NCBI RefSeq assembly: GCF_003576645.1
Contig: NC_044922.1
Location: forward strand, 14,239,985-14,303,984
Length of the DNA: 64,000 bases
DNA from: Ipomoea triloba
Taxonomy: Eukaryota; Streptophyta; Magnoliopsida; Solanales; Convolvulaceae
Reading direction: 5' to 3'
Below the pieces are notes generated by a model. The model saw only the letters and a program-made list of their open reading frames with translations. It made no database searches and was not told the origin of the DNA. Shown piece after piece: positions 12,216 to 22,838 of this stretch (the first letter of the stretch is position 1; the number at the start of each line of letters is the position of its first letter). The translations under genes and the position numbers were made by a program.

Positions 12216-13784
12216 CTCACACAAGGCCTTTCTAATGGTCTCTTGATTAAATACCCAAGTCCCCAAAACCCCCTCAGCAGCCTTTGTTCCAGAAGTGGAA
12301 ACAGTATCGAATGTCAATAGGGACTGCCTTGTATCCTTTGGATGAGGATTTTTAATGTAGCCCAACATATGATTCCTCAAAGAGGATGTGCCATGTTTTT
12401 TTTTAGATTCACATGCAAATTGTTTTGCACAATAAAGGCATCCCCTCAGAATCTAGGATCTTTTCAAAGTGATCCCAGACGTTAGATCTAGACTCAATTT
12501 CCTTCCTCTTCTTAGCAGCAGGAACAGTAGGAGTGACCATAGACTGTTGAGTATCTGTCTCAATGCTTGGGATTTGAACTCCTTAGCTTGTTCATTTATT
12601 GTAGATGACGGAAGAGGTCCAGTTCCACAGTGTAACCCCTCGATTTTTCCGACAAAGTTAAGGTTCGAAAATTTTTTTTAAGCTATGACATTTATGAGAA
12701 GGTCTCTCGGTGTTCGAAGGAATTTTTTTTTTGAGACTAGTTATTAATAAGCTGCGATCTACGTACCGGTCACGAACCGTAAAATTTTAAAGGATGCTTA
12801 TACAGTTCGAATTTTCTTAGAGGTTAGATTATTAAGTATGATACAGTTAAGCCTGAACTTCTAGTTAGTTCAAGTGAAAATTTAAACAGACTGTAAGGGG
12901 TAAAATTGTTACGGACCGTGTACCTATATTTCGCGAAATACCGAAAAATTCCCAATTTTAGCAGTTATCGACGAGATTATTTTTAGGATAATTTTGGTGT
13001 TAGAATTTTCCGGAATTAAGCTATAATCCCCCGAACTTTCATCTGATTTAACCCCAAACTGGCAAAGTAAATTTTGTTCTTCAAGGAGCCACCATAGGGA
13101 GTTGACATGTGGCAATCCTAATTACCACATGGTGAATGCAATTAATGCATGTCATAAGAGGTATGAGAATGTTGCACTTGTTCCTTAATCTTCAAGCCAA
13201 ACTATCCATCATCTCTCTCTCATCTCTCCATAATTTCGAAAATAGCATAAGGAGAAGAAGAAGAGAGAAAAGAGCTTAGTCTTCCACTTGTGATTAAGAA
13301 CTCCTAAGCATCTCTTCAACTCAAGTGCTCTAGTATAGGTAAGACTTTAATTTTGTTCGGTTAAATCCTTCCTAGAACTTAAGTGTACACTAAAGGTCCA
13401 TGAAAATGTTGTTATTATGGTGATTTTTGTTTAGGATCTTTGGTGAAGGGCTCAAAGGAGGAAATCATCAACTCTTACGGTTTTTAAAATCTTCTAAAGA
13501 GGTAAGGAATCCCTTAAGTAGGCTTAGTCACTTGAAGGTGATCAAATACTAGTAAACTATGTGACTAGGAAATTTTATATGAAAATTATGTGTTAAGTTT
13601 ATGGATCTACAAGTTGGCTCAAAAGTCTATACTTTAAATTTTTGGTAAATTTTGATATGCATGTTCGTAGTTATTTTATGCATGTATATGTTGTGTTAGG
13701 TCCATATATGCTTATATTTGTGAAAATGGTGGAAGATCGGGTCATTACAACCCCGTTCTTGCAGCCCAAAGTGGGCAGAATCGG

Positions 13785-14020
13785 ATGGACGCGACAGTGG
13801 ACGCGCGTCCACCACGCGCCCATTGCGGAAAAATGGTTCGGCGCCTCGGCCGAGAGACCGGACGCGGGCACGGACGCGCGTCCGTGGGCGTCCAGTTCGG
13901 CGAGAAATGCCGAACCAGCGGACGCGGCTCGGACGCCTGCGTCCGCCATGCGTCCGCTGGTGCGGCCAGCCGCGAGTCCGCGCGACGCGGACTCGTTTTC
14001 GACTCGTTTTTGACCGAATT
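13785..14020. promoter_or_regulatory. GC-rich palindromic block in the LTR
   Basis: Inside otherwise AT-rich LTR, GGACGCG and its complement CGCGTCC recur many times in both orientations. Perfect palindromes include GTGGACGCGCGTCCAC (13797-13812) and CACGGACGCGCGTCCGTG (13869-13886). Long frames on both strands here reflect low stop-codon density and are not supported as genes. A regulatory role is inference. Confidence 0.55.
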
Positions 14021-14275
14021 TTTCTCCGGTGTTTTTAATCCCGAGTGTTATGATGTTTTGAAAGCCTACGGGCAACCGGGTAAATTTTTGAAAGCTCGAT
14101 TATTATTTTTGTGCATTATATTTCTTAACTTGGTGAAAAATTGTGTTTTAAGAAATAATGTGACTCTCGTTACTTGGATTTTTATGGTGGAAAATCATTA
14201 ACCAATATGCGAACTTTGGTAGTACAATTGAACAAGTATGATGATTTTGAGTCATCATGTGAATATACTAATTAC

Positions 14276-14776
14276 TGCGAGGTTTTGTATGATTAATTCA
14301 TACTGTAGAGCGAAGTCTATTCGCTGAGTGAAAGATTTATTGCGAGGTTTTGTATGATTAATTCATACTGCAGAGCGAAGTCTATTCGCTGAGTGAAAGA
14401 GTTATTGCGAGGTTTTGAATGATTAATTCATACTGCAGAGCGAAGTCTATTCGCTGAGTGAAAGAGTTATTGCGAGGTTTTGTATGATTAATTCATACTG
14501 CAGAGCGAAGTCTATTCGCTGAGTGAAAGAGTTATTGCGAGGTTTTGTATGATTAATTCATACTGCAGAGCGAAGTCTATTCGCTGAGTGAAAGAGTTAT
14601 TGCAAGGTTTTGTATGATTAATTCATACTGCAGAGCGAAGTCTATTCGCTGAGAGAATAGTGAGATGTCTTTGTATGATTAATTCATACTACAGAGCGAA
14701 GTCTATTCGCTGAGAGCTTAGTGAGATGTTTTTGTATGATTAATTCATACTGCAGAGCGAAGTCTATTCGCTGAGA
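14276..14776. repeat. LTR minisatellite, about 8 units of 61-65 bp
   Basis: Each unit contains two inverted repeats: GTATGA TTAAT TCATAC and AGCGAA GTCTA TTCGCT. The same array has about five units in the 3' LTR (24594-24896) and four in the third copy (26638-26879). Spacer lengths vary little and there are no unique spacers, so this is not CRISPR-like. Confidence 0.95.
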
Positions 14777-15134
14777 GGAAAAATGAGTTATGAAATTATT
14801 GAGTGTTTTTAATATTTATAAAATCTAGTTACCCCGTAACTAGATCGCAGAAAAAAGGGTCGTAAGTCCGGATCAGTAAAGCATGTGTGGTGAAACTCTC
14901 CTTTGAATTAAATGATGAATTCTTGGAAATGGTAGTGTTATGTGCTGATGTCGCTTATATACTATATAGTGTTGCTTCGTTGTTATTATGATTGCAGGTA
15001 GAATGCAACCGTTGGGTAAAGCTTACATTTTCTGAATATTATGTTGTTTTCGAAACCTTTGTTTACTTTCGAGTGACAATGGATTTCCTTACTTAGCCGT
15101 CGTGCTAACTACACTTCATTGTGTCCTTTATCAG

Positions 15135-15605
15135 ATGGAATCTAGTGTGGGCTCCTGGAGCCCAGAGGACTCCGACCCCTCGGAGTTCGATTTCCCAGTG
15201 CTTGACTATGATGATTATTCTCACTACCTTCTTGACGGAGACCCCTACGCCCCGGGCTACGCACCTGATCCGCCTACACTGACTTGTACTCCTGAGCCTA
15301 CTCCCGTTCCTGTCTCACCGGAGGTACCAATTTGGTCCCCCGTCCCCGTTGAGCCGATGTGTCCCTTTGACGCCCTCCAAGCCAGCTATGGGTTCTACCC
15401 CATAGAGATCCTTCCTGGTAGCAACCCCCTCGAGTTTGTGGTCCACTATCCTTACCCGTGGGATCCGAGTCCCCCGGACTACCACGACGAGTGGATGATG
15501 TACATGAACACGTGTCGGTTTCTGGACCACATCATGTGGTTCGAGGGTGAGTGGCATGTTGTCTGGGGTACCTACACGGGCCCAGTGTACCACTCGTTAG
15601 ACTAG
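15135..15605 (+). CDS. LTR-embedded open reading frame, 156 aa, function unknown
   Basis: An open frame lies wholly inside the LTR and begins directly after a splice-acceptor-like TTTATCAG (AG at 15133-15134). The product is acidic and rich in proline, tyrosine and tryptophan, with FDFPVLDYDDYSHYLLDGD near the start, a proline-rich middle, and a Trp/Met-rich C-terminus (DHIMWFEGEWHVVWGTY). I recognise no family. It is open in all three LTR copies; 5' and 3' LTR versions differ by two substitutions that change residues (Pro/Ser, Arg/Trp) and two silent ones. Local base composition is richer in GC than the surrounding LTR. It may be an accessory protein, or a frame retained because the insertion is young. 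Confidence 0.4.
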   Translation: MESSVGSWSPEDSDPSEFDFPVLDYDDYSHYLLDGDPYAPGYAPDPPTLTCTPEPTPVPVSPEVPIWSPVPVEPMCPFDALQASYGFYPIEILPGSNPLEFVVHYPYPWDPSPPDYHDEWMMYMNTCRFLDHIMWFEGEWHVVWGTYTGPVYHSLD

Positions 15606-15942
15606 GTAGCGTCTAGAGTGGGGAGTCTAGTCAGCTCTTTTGTGTACATATACCTTTTGTAGCAGGTGCTAATTCTAGAATGACTGTCAAGGCCGGGCCT
15701 AACTCAATTCTTCTTATGGGTTGTACTTTTAAACCTCGGTTCTTTTGGTAGCTCGTTTAGCTACACTTAACCGATGCTATGGAAATGCATTTGTTTTTGA
15801 TTGTTATGTTGATATTGTGCAGTATTCTTATCTTTAGCTTGTGCATCTAGATCGAATCCTATCTGAATGTGATCGGGTTCAGTCTAGGTGTGGCGGTAAC
15901 TACTCCGATTGTTCGGTACAGCCGAATCGGGGTGTTACAAGT

Positions 15943-15955
15943 TGGTATCAGAGCC
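15943..15955 (+). other. primer binding site, initiator tRNA-Met
   Basis: TGGTATCAGAGCC, three bases after the 5' LTR, is complementary to the 3' end of plant initiator tRNA-Met and is the usual minus-strand primer site of chromoviruses. Confidence 0.95.
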
Positions 15956-16433
15956 CTGTTTCGAGTCAGAATTCTAAGTCAAACTTTTTTCAAGTCAGCT
16001 CTAGTTTCGAGTTAACCAAGTTTCAGAGTCACCTTAGGTTCGTTAAGACCAATCTAAGTCATTATTACAGTTCGGCGAGTACAAGTTCAGAGTAGAGCTG
16101 GAATGGAGGCCAGGTGGCATAAGAAGGGGGTATTTCACTTTTTACTCCGCAGAATCTTACGATTCTAGTCGTTGAATAATATGATCACTATCTGTGTTTT
16201 CTTGCATGCGTTTGGTTAAGCTGTTGTGAGTGAGCATGCTAGCGTAATGCGTTGACTACTATTAGGAAGAACTGTATAGGACTTGAGTGGGTGCTATACT
16301 AACTGCCTAACTAGCTAATTCCGAGAGGACTTTTATACCTCGAATACTAACTTGGGATTACCATCCAGCAAAGACGCTGCCGAGACGGAATGCGCCTACG
16401 GGTAACGACAATAACTTCTCTGCGATAGATCGA
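15956..16433 (+). other. untranslated leader between primer site and gag
   Basis: No domain is coded. In the gag frame the codons upstream of the first ATG (16434) are open back to at least 16374, where ACGCTGCCGAGACGG resembles the usual M-P-P-R-R start of plant gag with ATG changed to ACG. This suggests the original start was lost. Confidence 0.4.
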
Positions 16434-17738
16434 ATGGTTCAAGCCATGGAGAGAATGGCTGAGTTGATGCTAGCTCAGCAAGGTCAAAACCAAAACCAGG
16501 GACAGCCGAGAGTGGATTATGCTAAGGCGATAGCCAGCCGACAGCCACCGTACTACGCAGGTGAAAAGGATCTGGTAGTTTTGGAGGAGTGGATCCGAAC
16601 CTTCGATAAATTACTCAACGCAGTGAATTGCCCTGCGAACCAACGAGTATCCTCGGCAGTCTATTACCTAACGAAAGCTGCAGACAACTGGTGGGCGACA
16701 GTCGGACCTAATCTCCTGCAAGACCCAGCCTTTTGTTGGGAAGAATTCAATGTGGAATTGAGGGAACAGTTTTACACCGAACGTATCAAAGGGATTAAGT
16801 GTGAAGAGTTTCTACGATCGAAACAGAAGGGAGCGACCGTTCAGGAATACTATGATCAGTACGTTGAGCTGATGCGATTTGCCCAAGAAATCGTACCGGA
16901 TGAGGCGAGTAAGGCGAGGAGATTTGTTTGGGGATTGGACTGGAGTATAAGGGGAATGATCGCACCTTTCATGTGTTCTACCTTGAAAGAGGCGTATGAC
17001 AGAGCTTCGGATCATTATCAGGTATACCTAGACCAGCAGGATGTCTACGGCCGAAATAAGAGGAAAGTTGAAGACAAGTCTCGGAAGGTTCCGGCAGGGA
17101 ACAAGAAGGCCAACCAAGGCAACTTCAATCCAGTGCAAGGAAGAGGAGGAGTCAATCAGGGGAACCGTTCTGCTTGCCCAAGATGTGGGAGGAATCACCC
17201 CGGAGTAAACTGTCAAGGGATAAAAATCAAATGTTACAGGTGTGGTCTGTTGGGGCACAAAGCTGCTCAGTGCCGAAATCAAGAAGACAGTCCCCAAAAG
17301 CCTCTGCAGAATGCGAATCAGGGAAGGAGATTCAATGGGAATGCCGACTGGAATTCCGCGAGAGCCGAAGACAAGAGGACCAACTTCCAACCTGGGAATT
17401 CGGCGAACGTTACGCCTGGTTCCAATCACAAGGGAAAGCAAGTGATGGGGGAAAGCAGCGGAGAGAGACAAGGCAGGATCTACGTCGTCAATAGCGCTCA
17501 GGCTCAGGCTAGCGACACCGTAACTGGTACATTCCCCATAAACTCCGTACTTGGATTAGTCCTATTTGATACTGGGGCTACCAATTCATTTATATCCTCT
17601 GCGTTCGCTGATAAACTAAAGTTAAGACCTACGGTTAAGTTAGATCTCAATGTCACAACGGCTTTGGGAGTAGTAGTATCCTGTAAGGATGGTTATGACA
17701 ATGTTGCAATAGAAATAGCGGGATTTAACTGTCCCTAG
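16434..17738 (+). pseudogene. gag: chromovirus gag and start of protease
   Basis: Encodes the nucleocapsid precursor. The retrotransposon gag domain is in the first half (EEWIRTFDKLLNAV, YYLTKAADNWWATVG). A CCHC zinc knuckle CYRCGLLGHKAAQC sits near residues 267-280, with a shorter cysteine cluster just before it. The aspartic protease active site LFDTGATNSFIS follows near the C-terminus. The frame is cut by TAG at 17736-17738 just inside the protease; the same frame continues after it. In an intact element gag and pol would be one polyprotein here. Confidence 0.9.
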
Positions 17739-18695
17739 AATCTCATTCGTTTTGGACTTGAAGGCATCGACGTAGTACTCGGGATGGATTGGTTGGATAA
17801 GTACAAAACTCGGATCGTGTGTAATGAGCGAAAAATTGTACTGCAAGGACCAAAGGGAAGAAGAATATCCTATCGAGGAATTGGCAAGCAACCCGAGTCA
17901 AGGTTGTTGACGATGCAGAAATTAAAGAAGTTTGTTCGCCAGGGATGCGAAGCATATCTCTGCTTGGTGCAAGACGCCGAAGTAGAAGAACTCGAGATGG
18001 ATCGAATTCCAATTGTACGCGAATTTCCTGACGTATTCCCCGACGATCTCACTGAGATGCCACCAGAAAGGGAGGTGGAATTTACCATCGATCTTGTACC
18101 AGGAACCTCGCCTATCTCAAAAGCGCCTTATCGGATGGCACCCAAAGAGATGGAGGAACTGAAGGCACAATTGGAAGAATTGCTAGAGAAGGGATTCATT
18201 AGACCAAGCGTATCACCTTGGGGCGCACCAGTATTGTTCGTAAAGAAGAAAGATGGGAGCCTTAGACTGTGCATTGACTATAGAGAACTCAATCGAGTCA
18301 CAGTAAAGAACAAATACCCGTTGCCCAGGATCGATGATCTATTTGACCAGTTGAAAGGAGCGGGTGTATTCACGAAGATTGACCTACGGTCAGGGTATCA
18401 CCAAGTGCGAGTAGCAAAATAAGATGTGCCTAAAACGGCATTTCGGACGAGGTACGGGCACTATGAGTTCACAATCATGCCATTCGGAGTGACTAACGCC
18501 CCAGGAACCTTTATGGATTTGATGAACCGAATTTTCCTCCCGTATCTGGATAAATTCGTCGTCGCTTTCATAGATGACATCTTAGTCTACTCTAAGACCA
18601 CGGAAGAACACGAGGAACACCTCAGAACAGCGTTACGGACACTGAGGGAAAAGAAACTTTTCGCAAAACTTTCAAAGTGCGAGTTTTGGAAAAAA
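17739..18695 (+). pseudogene. pol: chromovirus pol, protease end and reverse transcriptase
   Basis: Continues the gag frame: end of protease ([13 protein letters not shown]), linker, then reverse transcriptase with [30 protein letters not shown] and the catalytic [13 protein letters not shown] at 18420-18422 interrupts the domain between GYHQVRVAK and the conserved [11 protein letters not shown] block. The frame shifts in an A-run at 18690-18696, after which pol continues in another frame. Cytoplasmic virus-like particles are where the family's enzyme copies RNA to DNA; this copy cannot make it whole. Confidence 0.92.
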
Positions 18696-18696
18696 A

Positions 18697-20964
18697 GAAG
18701 TCGCATTTCTTGGTCACGTAATCACCAAGGAAGGAATAAGGGTGGATCCAACCAAGATACGAGCGGTAGTTGAATGGGAAGCGCCCAAATCAGTTACAGA
18801 AATCCGCAGTTTCTTAGGTCTGGCGGGTTACTACCGAAGGTTTGTTCAAGACTTCTCAAAGATAGCAAGACCACTGATGAACTTGCTCAAAAAGACAACC
18901 AAGTACAGTTGGAACGAAGAATGCGAGCAGGCATTCCAGGAGCTTAAGAAGAGGTTGACCACCGCTCCAGTGTTAACTCTACCTGTTGGAACAGAAGGTT
19001 ATGAGTTATACACCGATGCGTCTCACAAAGGACTAGGATGTGTCCTCATGCAAAATGGAAGGGTAATAGCGTATGCTTCTCGACAATTGAAAACTCATGA
19101 AGCTAACTACCCGACACATGACTTGGAACTGGCAGCAGTGGTATTTGCTCTCAAAATTTGGCGACACTATCTTTATGGAATCTCATGTAAGGTTTATACA
19201 GATCACAAGAGTTTAAAGTACATCTTCACTCAGAGGGATCTCAATTTAAGACAAAGGAGATGGTTGGAGTTGATCAAAGACTATGACTTGGAAATTCAGT
19301 ATCACGAGGGCAAAGCCAACAAAGTGGCTGATGCTCTGAGTCGAAAGACAAACCATGCTCTTTGGATATTACCCGAGCAGTTATGCAAGGAGTTTCAAGG
19401 ACTCAATCTGGAAGTGAGAATGAGCGATCAAGAGGAGCAAGAGAAGAAACTATATTACATGTCGGCTACTCCAAACCTATTTGAGGAAATCAAAAGGGCG
19501 CAAGAAGAGGACAATTGGGTGGGGAACATCAAGGAGAAAATGGTTAGTGGAAAACATGGACCATTTGAACTACACCCGGATGGGAGTGTAAGATTTCAAG
19601 GTAGATCGGTAATACCAAAAGGGTGTAAGAAGATAATGGAGCAAATAATGAAAGAAGGCCACTACACGCCTTATTCAGTTCATCCTGGTGGGGATAAATT
19701 GTATAAGGACTTGAAACAAAATTTTTGGTGGTCGGGCATGAAAAATGATGTAGCTGAATTTGTGGCTAGATGTTTGAACTGTCAAAGGGTCAAGGTAGAA
19801 AGAAGTAAACCCAAGGGATTATTACAACCGTTAGAGATTCCGCAGTGGAAGTGGGATTCAATCTCTATGGATTTCGTAGGAGGATTGCCTAGAACCAAGG
19901 CGGGAAACGATCAAGTGTGGGTCGTTGTCGATCGACTGACCAAGACAGCAAGATTCATTCCGATGAACAAAACATGGTCAATGGAGAAGTTGGCAAGAGC
20001 CTATGTTAAGCATGTGGTTAAACACCATGGGGTGGCGCGAGATATCGTTTCAGATAGAGACTCACGATTTCTATCACGTTTTTGGGGAGCGCTACAAATG
20101 GCAATGGGCACTCAACTCAAATTGAGTACGGCTTTTCACCCCGCCACTGATGGCCAAACGGAGCGAACAATACAAACGCTGGAAGATATGCTCAGAGGTT
20201 GCGTACTCGATTTCCAGGGTTCATGGGATGAACAGTTGGATTTGATAGAATTTTCCTATAACAATAGCTACCATGCAAGTATAGGAATGGCACCTTATGA
20301 GGCATTATATGGGCGAAAATGTCGAAGTCCTCTGTGCTGGGGCGACAAAAGCGATGTCGTTACACTTGGACCTCAGTACCTCCAAGAGACTATCGAGGCA
20401 ATCAAGATAATTCAAGGGAGGATGAAAGTCGCGCAGGATCGACAAAAGTCGTACGCCGATTTGAAGCGACAGTTCACCGAATATCAGGTTGGAGAGAAGG
20501 TATTACTGAAAGTTTCACCCACTAAAGGAGTTAAAAGGTTTGGGAGGAAAGGAAAATTAAGTCCTCGTTATATAGGACCTTACGAAATTCTGGAGATGAT
20601 CGGAAATTTAGCTTATCGACTGGCCCTACCGATGGAGCTTGATAAAGTGCATAACGTATTCCATGTTTCTCAACTCAAGCGGTATGTACCCGACGCATCC
20701 CATGTATTAGAGCCGGAGGAACTGGAAATGGATGATTCGTTGACATACGAGGAGAAACCAATTCAAGTCTTGGACTCGAAGATGCGAGATACGAGGAGGA
20801 AATCAGTCAAAATGATCAAAGTCCAATGGTCGAATCACAGTCCCGAGGAAGCTACATGGGAGTTAGAGAGCGATATGATGAGACGTTATCCGGAATTATT
20901 TAACTCAGGTGCGTGGAATCGATCTAACATTTATGTGCCTAAACAAATTAAGTGTTTAGACTAG
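18697..20964 (+). pseudogene. pol: chromovirus pol, RT thumb to chromodomain integrase
   Basis: After the frameshift: [11 protein letters not shown] and [13 protein letters not shown] (end of RT), RNase H with [13 protein letters not shown], integrase with an H-H-C-C zinc region (CLNCQRVK), and catalytic-core signatures [15 protein letters not shown] and a downstream glutamate region. It ends in a chromodomain (residues from about [10 protein letters not shown] to [15 protein letters not shown]). Open for 740 codons from the first ATG at 18742, ending at TAG. The chromodomain is known to steer related integrases to heterochromatin. Confidence 0.93.
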
Positions 20965-21061
20965 GCATGCTAGAAATTCGTTTTGGGTAGGAGAAGGTAA
21001 GTAGAAATCCACTTCGAATCCATGGATGATGAAAAAGGAGTTTCGAGGACGAAACTATTTT

Positions 21062-21073
21062 AAGGGGGGAAGA
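21062..21073 (+). other. polypurine tract
   Basis: AAGGGGGGAAGA lies directly before the 3' LTR (starting 21075) and primes plus-strand DNA. It occurs again at about 22936-22947 before the repeated LTR. Confidence 0.9.
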
Positions 21074-21074
21074 C

Positions 21075-22595
21075 TGTAACCCCTCGATTTTTCCGACAAA
21101 GTTAAGGTTCGAAATTTTTTTTTTTAAGCTATGACATTTATGAGAGGGTCTCTCGGTGTTCGAAGGAATTTTTTTTTTTGAGACTAGTTATTAATAAGCT
21201 GCGATCTACGTACCGGTCACGAACCGTAAAATTTTAAAGGATGCTTATACAGTTCGAATTTTCTTAGAGGTTAGATTATTAAGTATGATACGGTTAAGCC
21301 TGAACTTCTAGTTAGTTCAAGTGAAAATTTAAACGGACTGTAAGGGGTAAAATTGTTACGGACCGTGTACCTATATTTCGCGAAATACCGAAAAATTCCC
21401 AATTTTAGCAGTTATCGACAGGATTATTTTTAGGATAATTTTGGTGTTAGAATTTTCCCGAATTAAGCTATAATCCCCGAACTTTCATCTGATTTAACTC
21501 CAAACTGGCAAAGTAAATTTTGTTCTTCAAGGAGCCACCATAGGGAGTTGACATGCGGCAATCCTAATTACCACATGGTGAATGCAATTAATGCATGTCA
21601 TAAGAGGTATGGGAATGTTACACTTGTTCCTTAATCTTCAAGCCAAACTATCCATCATCTCTCTCTCATCCCTCCATAATTTCGAAAATAGCATAAGGAG
21701 AAGAAGAAGAGAGAAAAGAGCTTAGTCTTCCACTTGTGATTAAGAACTCCTAAGCATCTCTTCAACTCAAGTGCTCTAGTATAGGTAAGACTTTAATTTT
21801 GTTCGGTTAAATCCTTCCTAGAACTTAAGTGTAAACTAAAGATGCATGAAAATGTTGTTATTATGGTGATTTTTGTTTAGGATCTTTGGTGAAGGGCTCA
21901 AAGGAGGAAATCATCAACTCTTACGGTTTTTAAAATCTTCTAAATAGGTAAGGAATCCCTTAAGTAGGCTTAGTCACTTGAAGGTGATCAAATGCTAGTA
22001 AACTATGTGACTAGGAAATTTTATATGAAAATTATGTGTTAAGTTTATGGATCTACAAGTTGGCTCAAAAGTCTATACTTTAAATTTTTGGTAAATTTTG
22101 ATATGCATGTTCGTAGTTATTTTATGCATGTATATGTTGTGTTAGGTCCATATATGCTTATATTTGTGAAAATGGTGGAAGATCGGGTCGTTACAACCCC
22201 GTTCTTGCGGCCCAAAGTGGCAGAATCGGATGGACGCGACAGTGGACGCGTGTCCACCACGCGCCCATTGCGGAAAAATGGTTCGGCGCCTCGGCCGAGA
22301 GACCGGACGCGGGCACGGACGCGCGTCCGTGGGCGTCCAGTTCGACGAGAAATGCCGAACCAGCGGACGCGGCTCGGACGCCTGCGTCCGCCGTGCGTCC
22401 GCTGGTGCGGCCAGTCGCGAGTCCGCGCGACGCGGACTCGTTTTCGACTCGTTTTTGACCGAATTTTTCCCCGGTGTTTTTAATCCCGAGTGTTATGATG
22501 TTTTGAAAGCCTACGGGCAACCGGGTAAATTTTTGAAAGCTCGATTATTATTTTTGTGCATTATATTTCTTAACTTGGTGAAAAATTGTGTTTTA
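21075..22595 (+). repeat. 3' LTR, first partial copy, cut off at N
   Basis: Begins TGTAACCCC like the 5' LTR and runs through the GC-rich block, then stops at the single N (22596). The next base restarts inside pol at the sequence first seen at 20723. Confidence 0.95.
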
Positions 22596-22596
22596 N
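22596..22596. other. single N, probable unmerged contig junction
   Basis: Bases 22597-24468 repeat 20723-22595 with a constant offset of 1874 and only one indel noticed. This is the signature of two overlapping contigs joined end to end. Confidence 0.9.
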
Positions 22597-22838
22597 TGGA
22601 AATGGATGATTCGTTGACATACGAGGAGAAACCAATTCAAGTCTTGGACTCGAAGATGCGAGATACGAGGAGGAAATCAGTCAAAATGATCAAAGTCCAA
22701 TGGTCGAATCACAGTCCCGAGGAAGCTACATGGGAGTTAGAGAGCGATATGATGAGACGTTATCCGGAATTATTTAACTCAGGTGCGTGGAATCGATCTA
22801 ACATTTATGTGCCTAAACAAATTAAGTGTTTAGACTAG
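22597..22838 (+). pseudogene. duplicate of the pol C-terminus (assembly copy)
   Basis: Repeats the chromodomain end of pol (20723-20964) base for base as far as I compared, including its TAG stop. A frame that appears to run from 22230 through the N into this copy is not a real gene. Confidence 0.85.

Larger units (their letters stand above)
8916..12625 (-). pseudogene. hAT transposase (BED finger, Ac/RICESLEEPER-like), broken
   Basis: Read on the minus strand, family blocks occur in the expected order. A BED zinc-finger region lies around 12390-12500 (VWDHFEK, then a frameshifted cysteine pair, then GTSSLRNHMLGY). Next comes FNQETIRKALCE (12216-12270) joined across a MITE to MIIIDELPFRFVEGQGFKQ (11525-11574), then CPWFHIPSRW near 10640-10660. 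Core blocks follow at 10056-10478 (including VDNVSSNDTALGFFK and MRCIAHILNLVVQDGL) and 9712-9966, and the C-terminal dimerisation domain at about 8940-9180 (VPISIVASESAFCISGR). Frameshifts, a MITE, a second repeat with a LINE inside, and an LTR retrotransposon upstream make it inactive. In life the protein binds transposon ends and catalyses cut-and-paste. Confidence 0.85.
12631..15939 (+). repeat. 5' LTR of the chromovirus
   Basis: 3309 bp, bounded by TG and CA. Contains likely leader sequence (CT-rich stretch near 13200-13340), a splice-donor-like TAG|GTAAGA at 13339, a GC-rich palindromic block (about 13785-14020), a minisatellite (14276-14776) and an open frame (15135-15605). Compared with the 3' LTR (22949-26058, 3110 bp) most of the length difference is three minisatellite units. 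In the parts I compared by eye, base differences are around one percent, so insertion is fairly recent. Confidence 0.93.

Noticed and set aside
13785..14201. Overlapping long frames on both strands in the GC-rich LTR block (also at 22230 and 24104)
   Set aside because: GC-rich palindromic sequence lacks stop codons on both strands; no motif, and all frames mirror each other.
14276..14776. Regular repeats resembling a CRISPR array
   Set aside because: Units are near-identical along their whole length with no unique spacers, and the host is a plant.
22230..22838. Continuous frame of about 200 codons from LTR into pol
   Set aside because: It crosses the N at 22596, so it is a product of the assembly junction.
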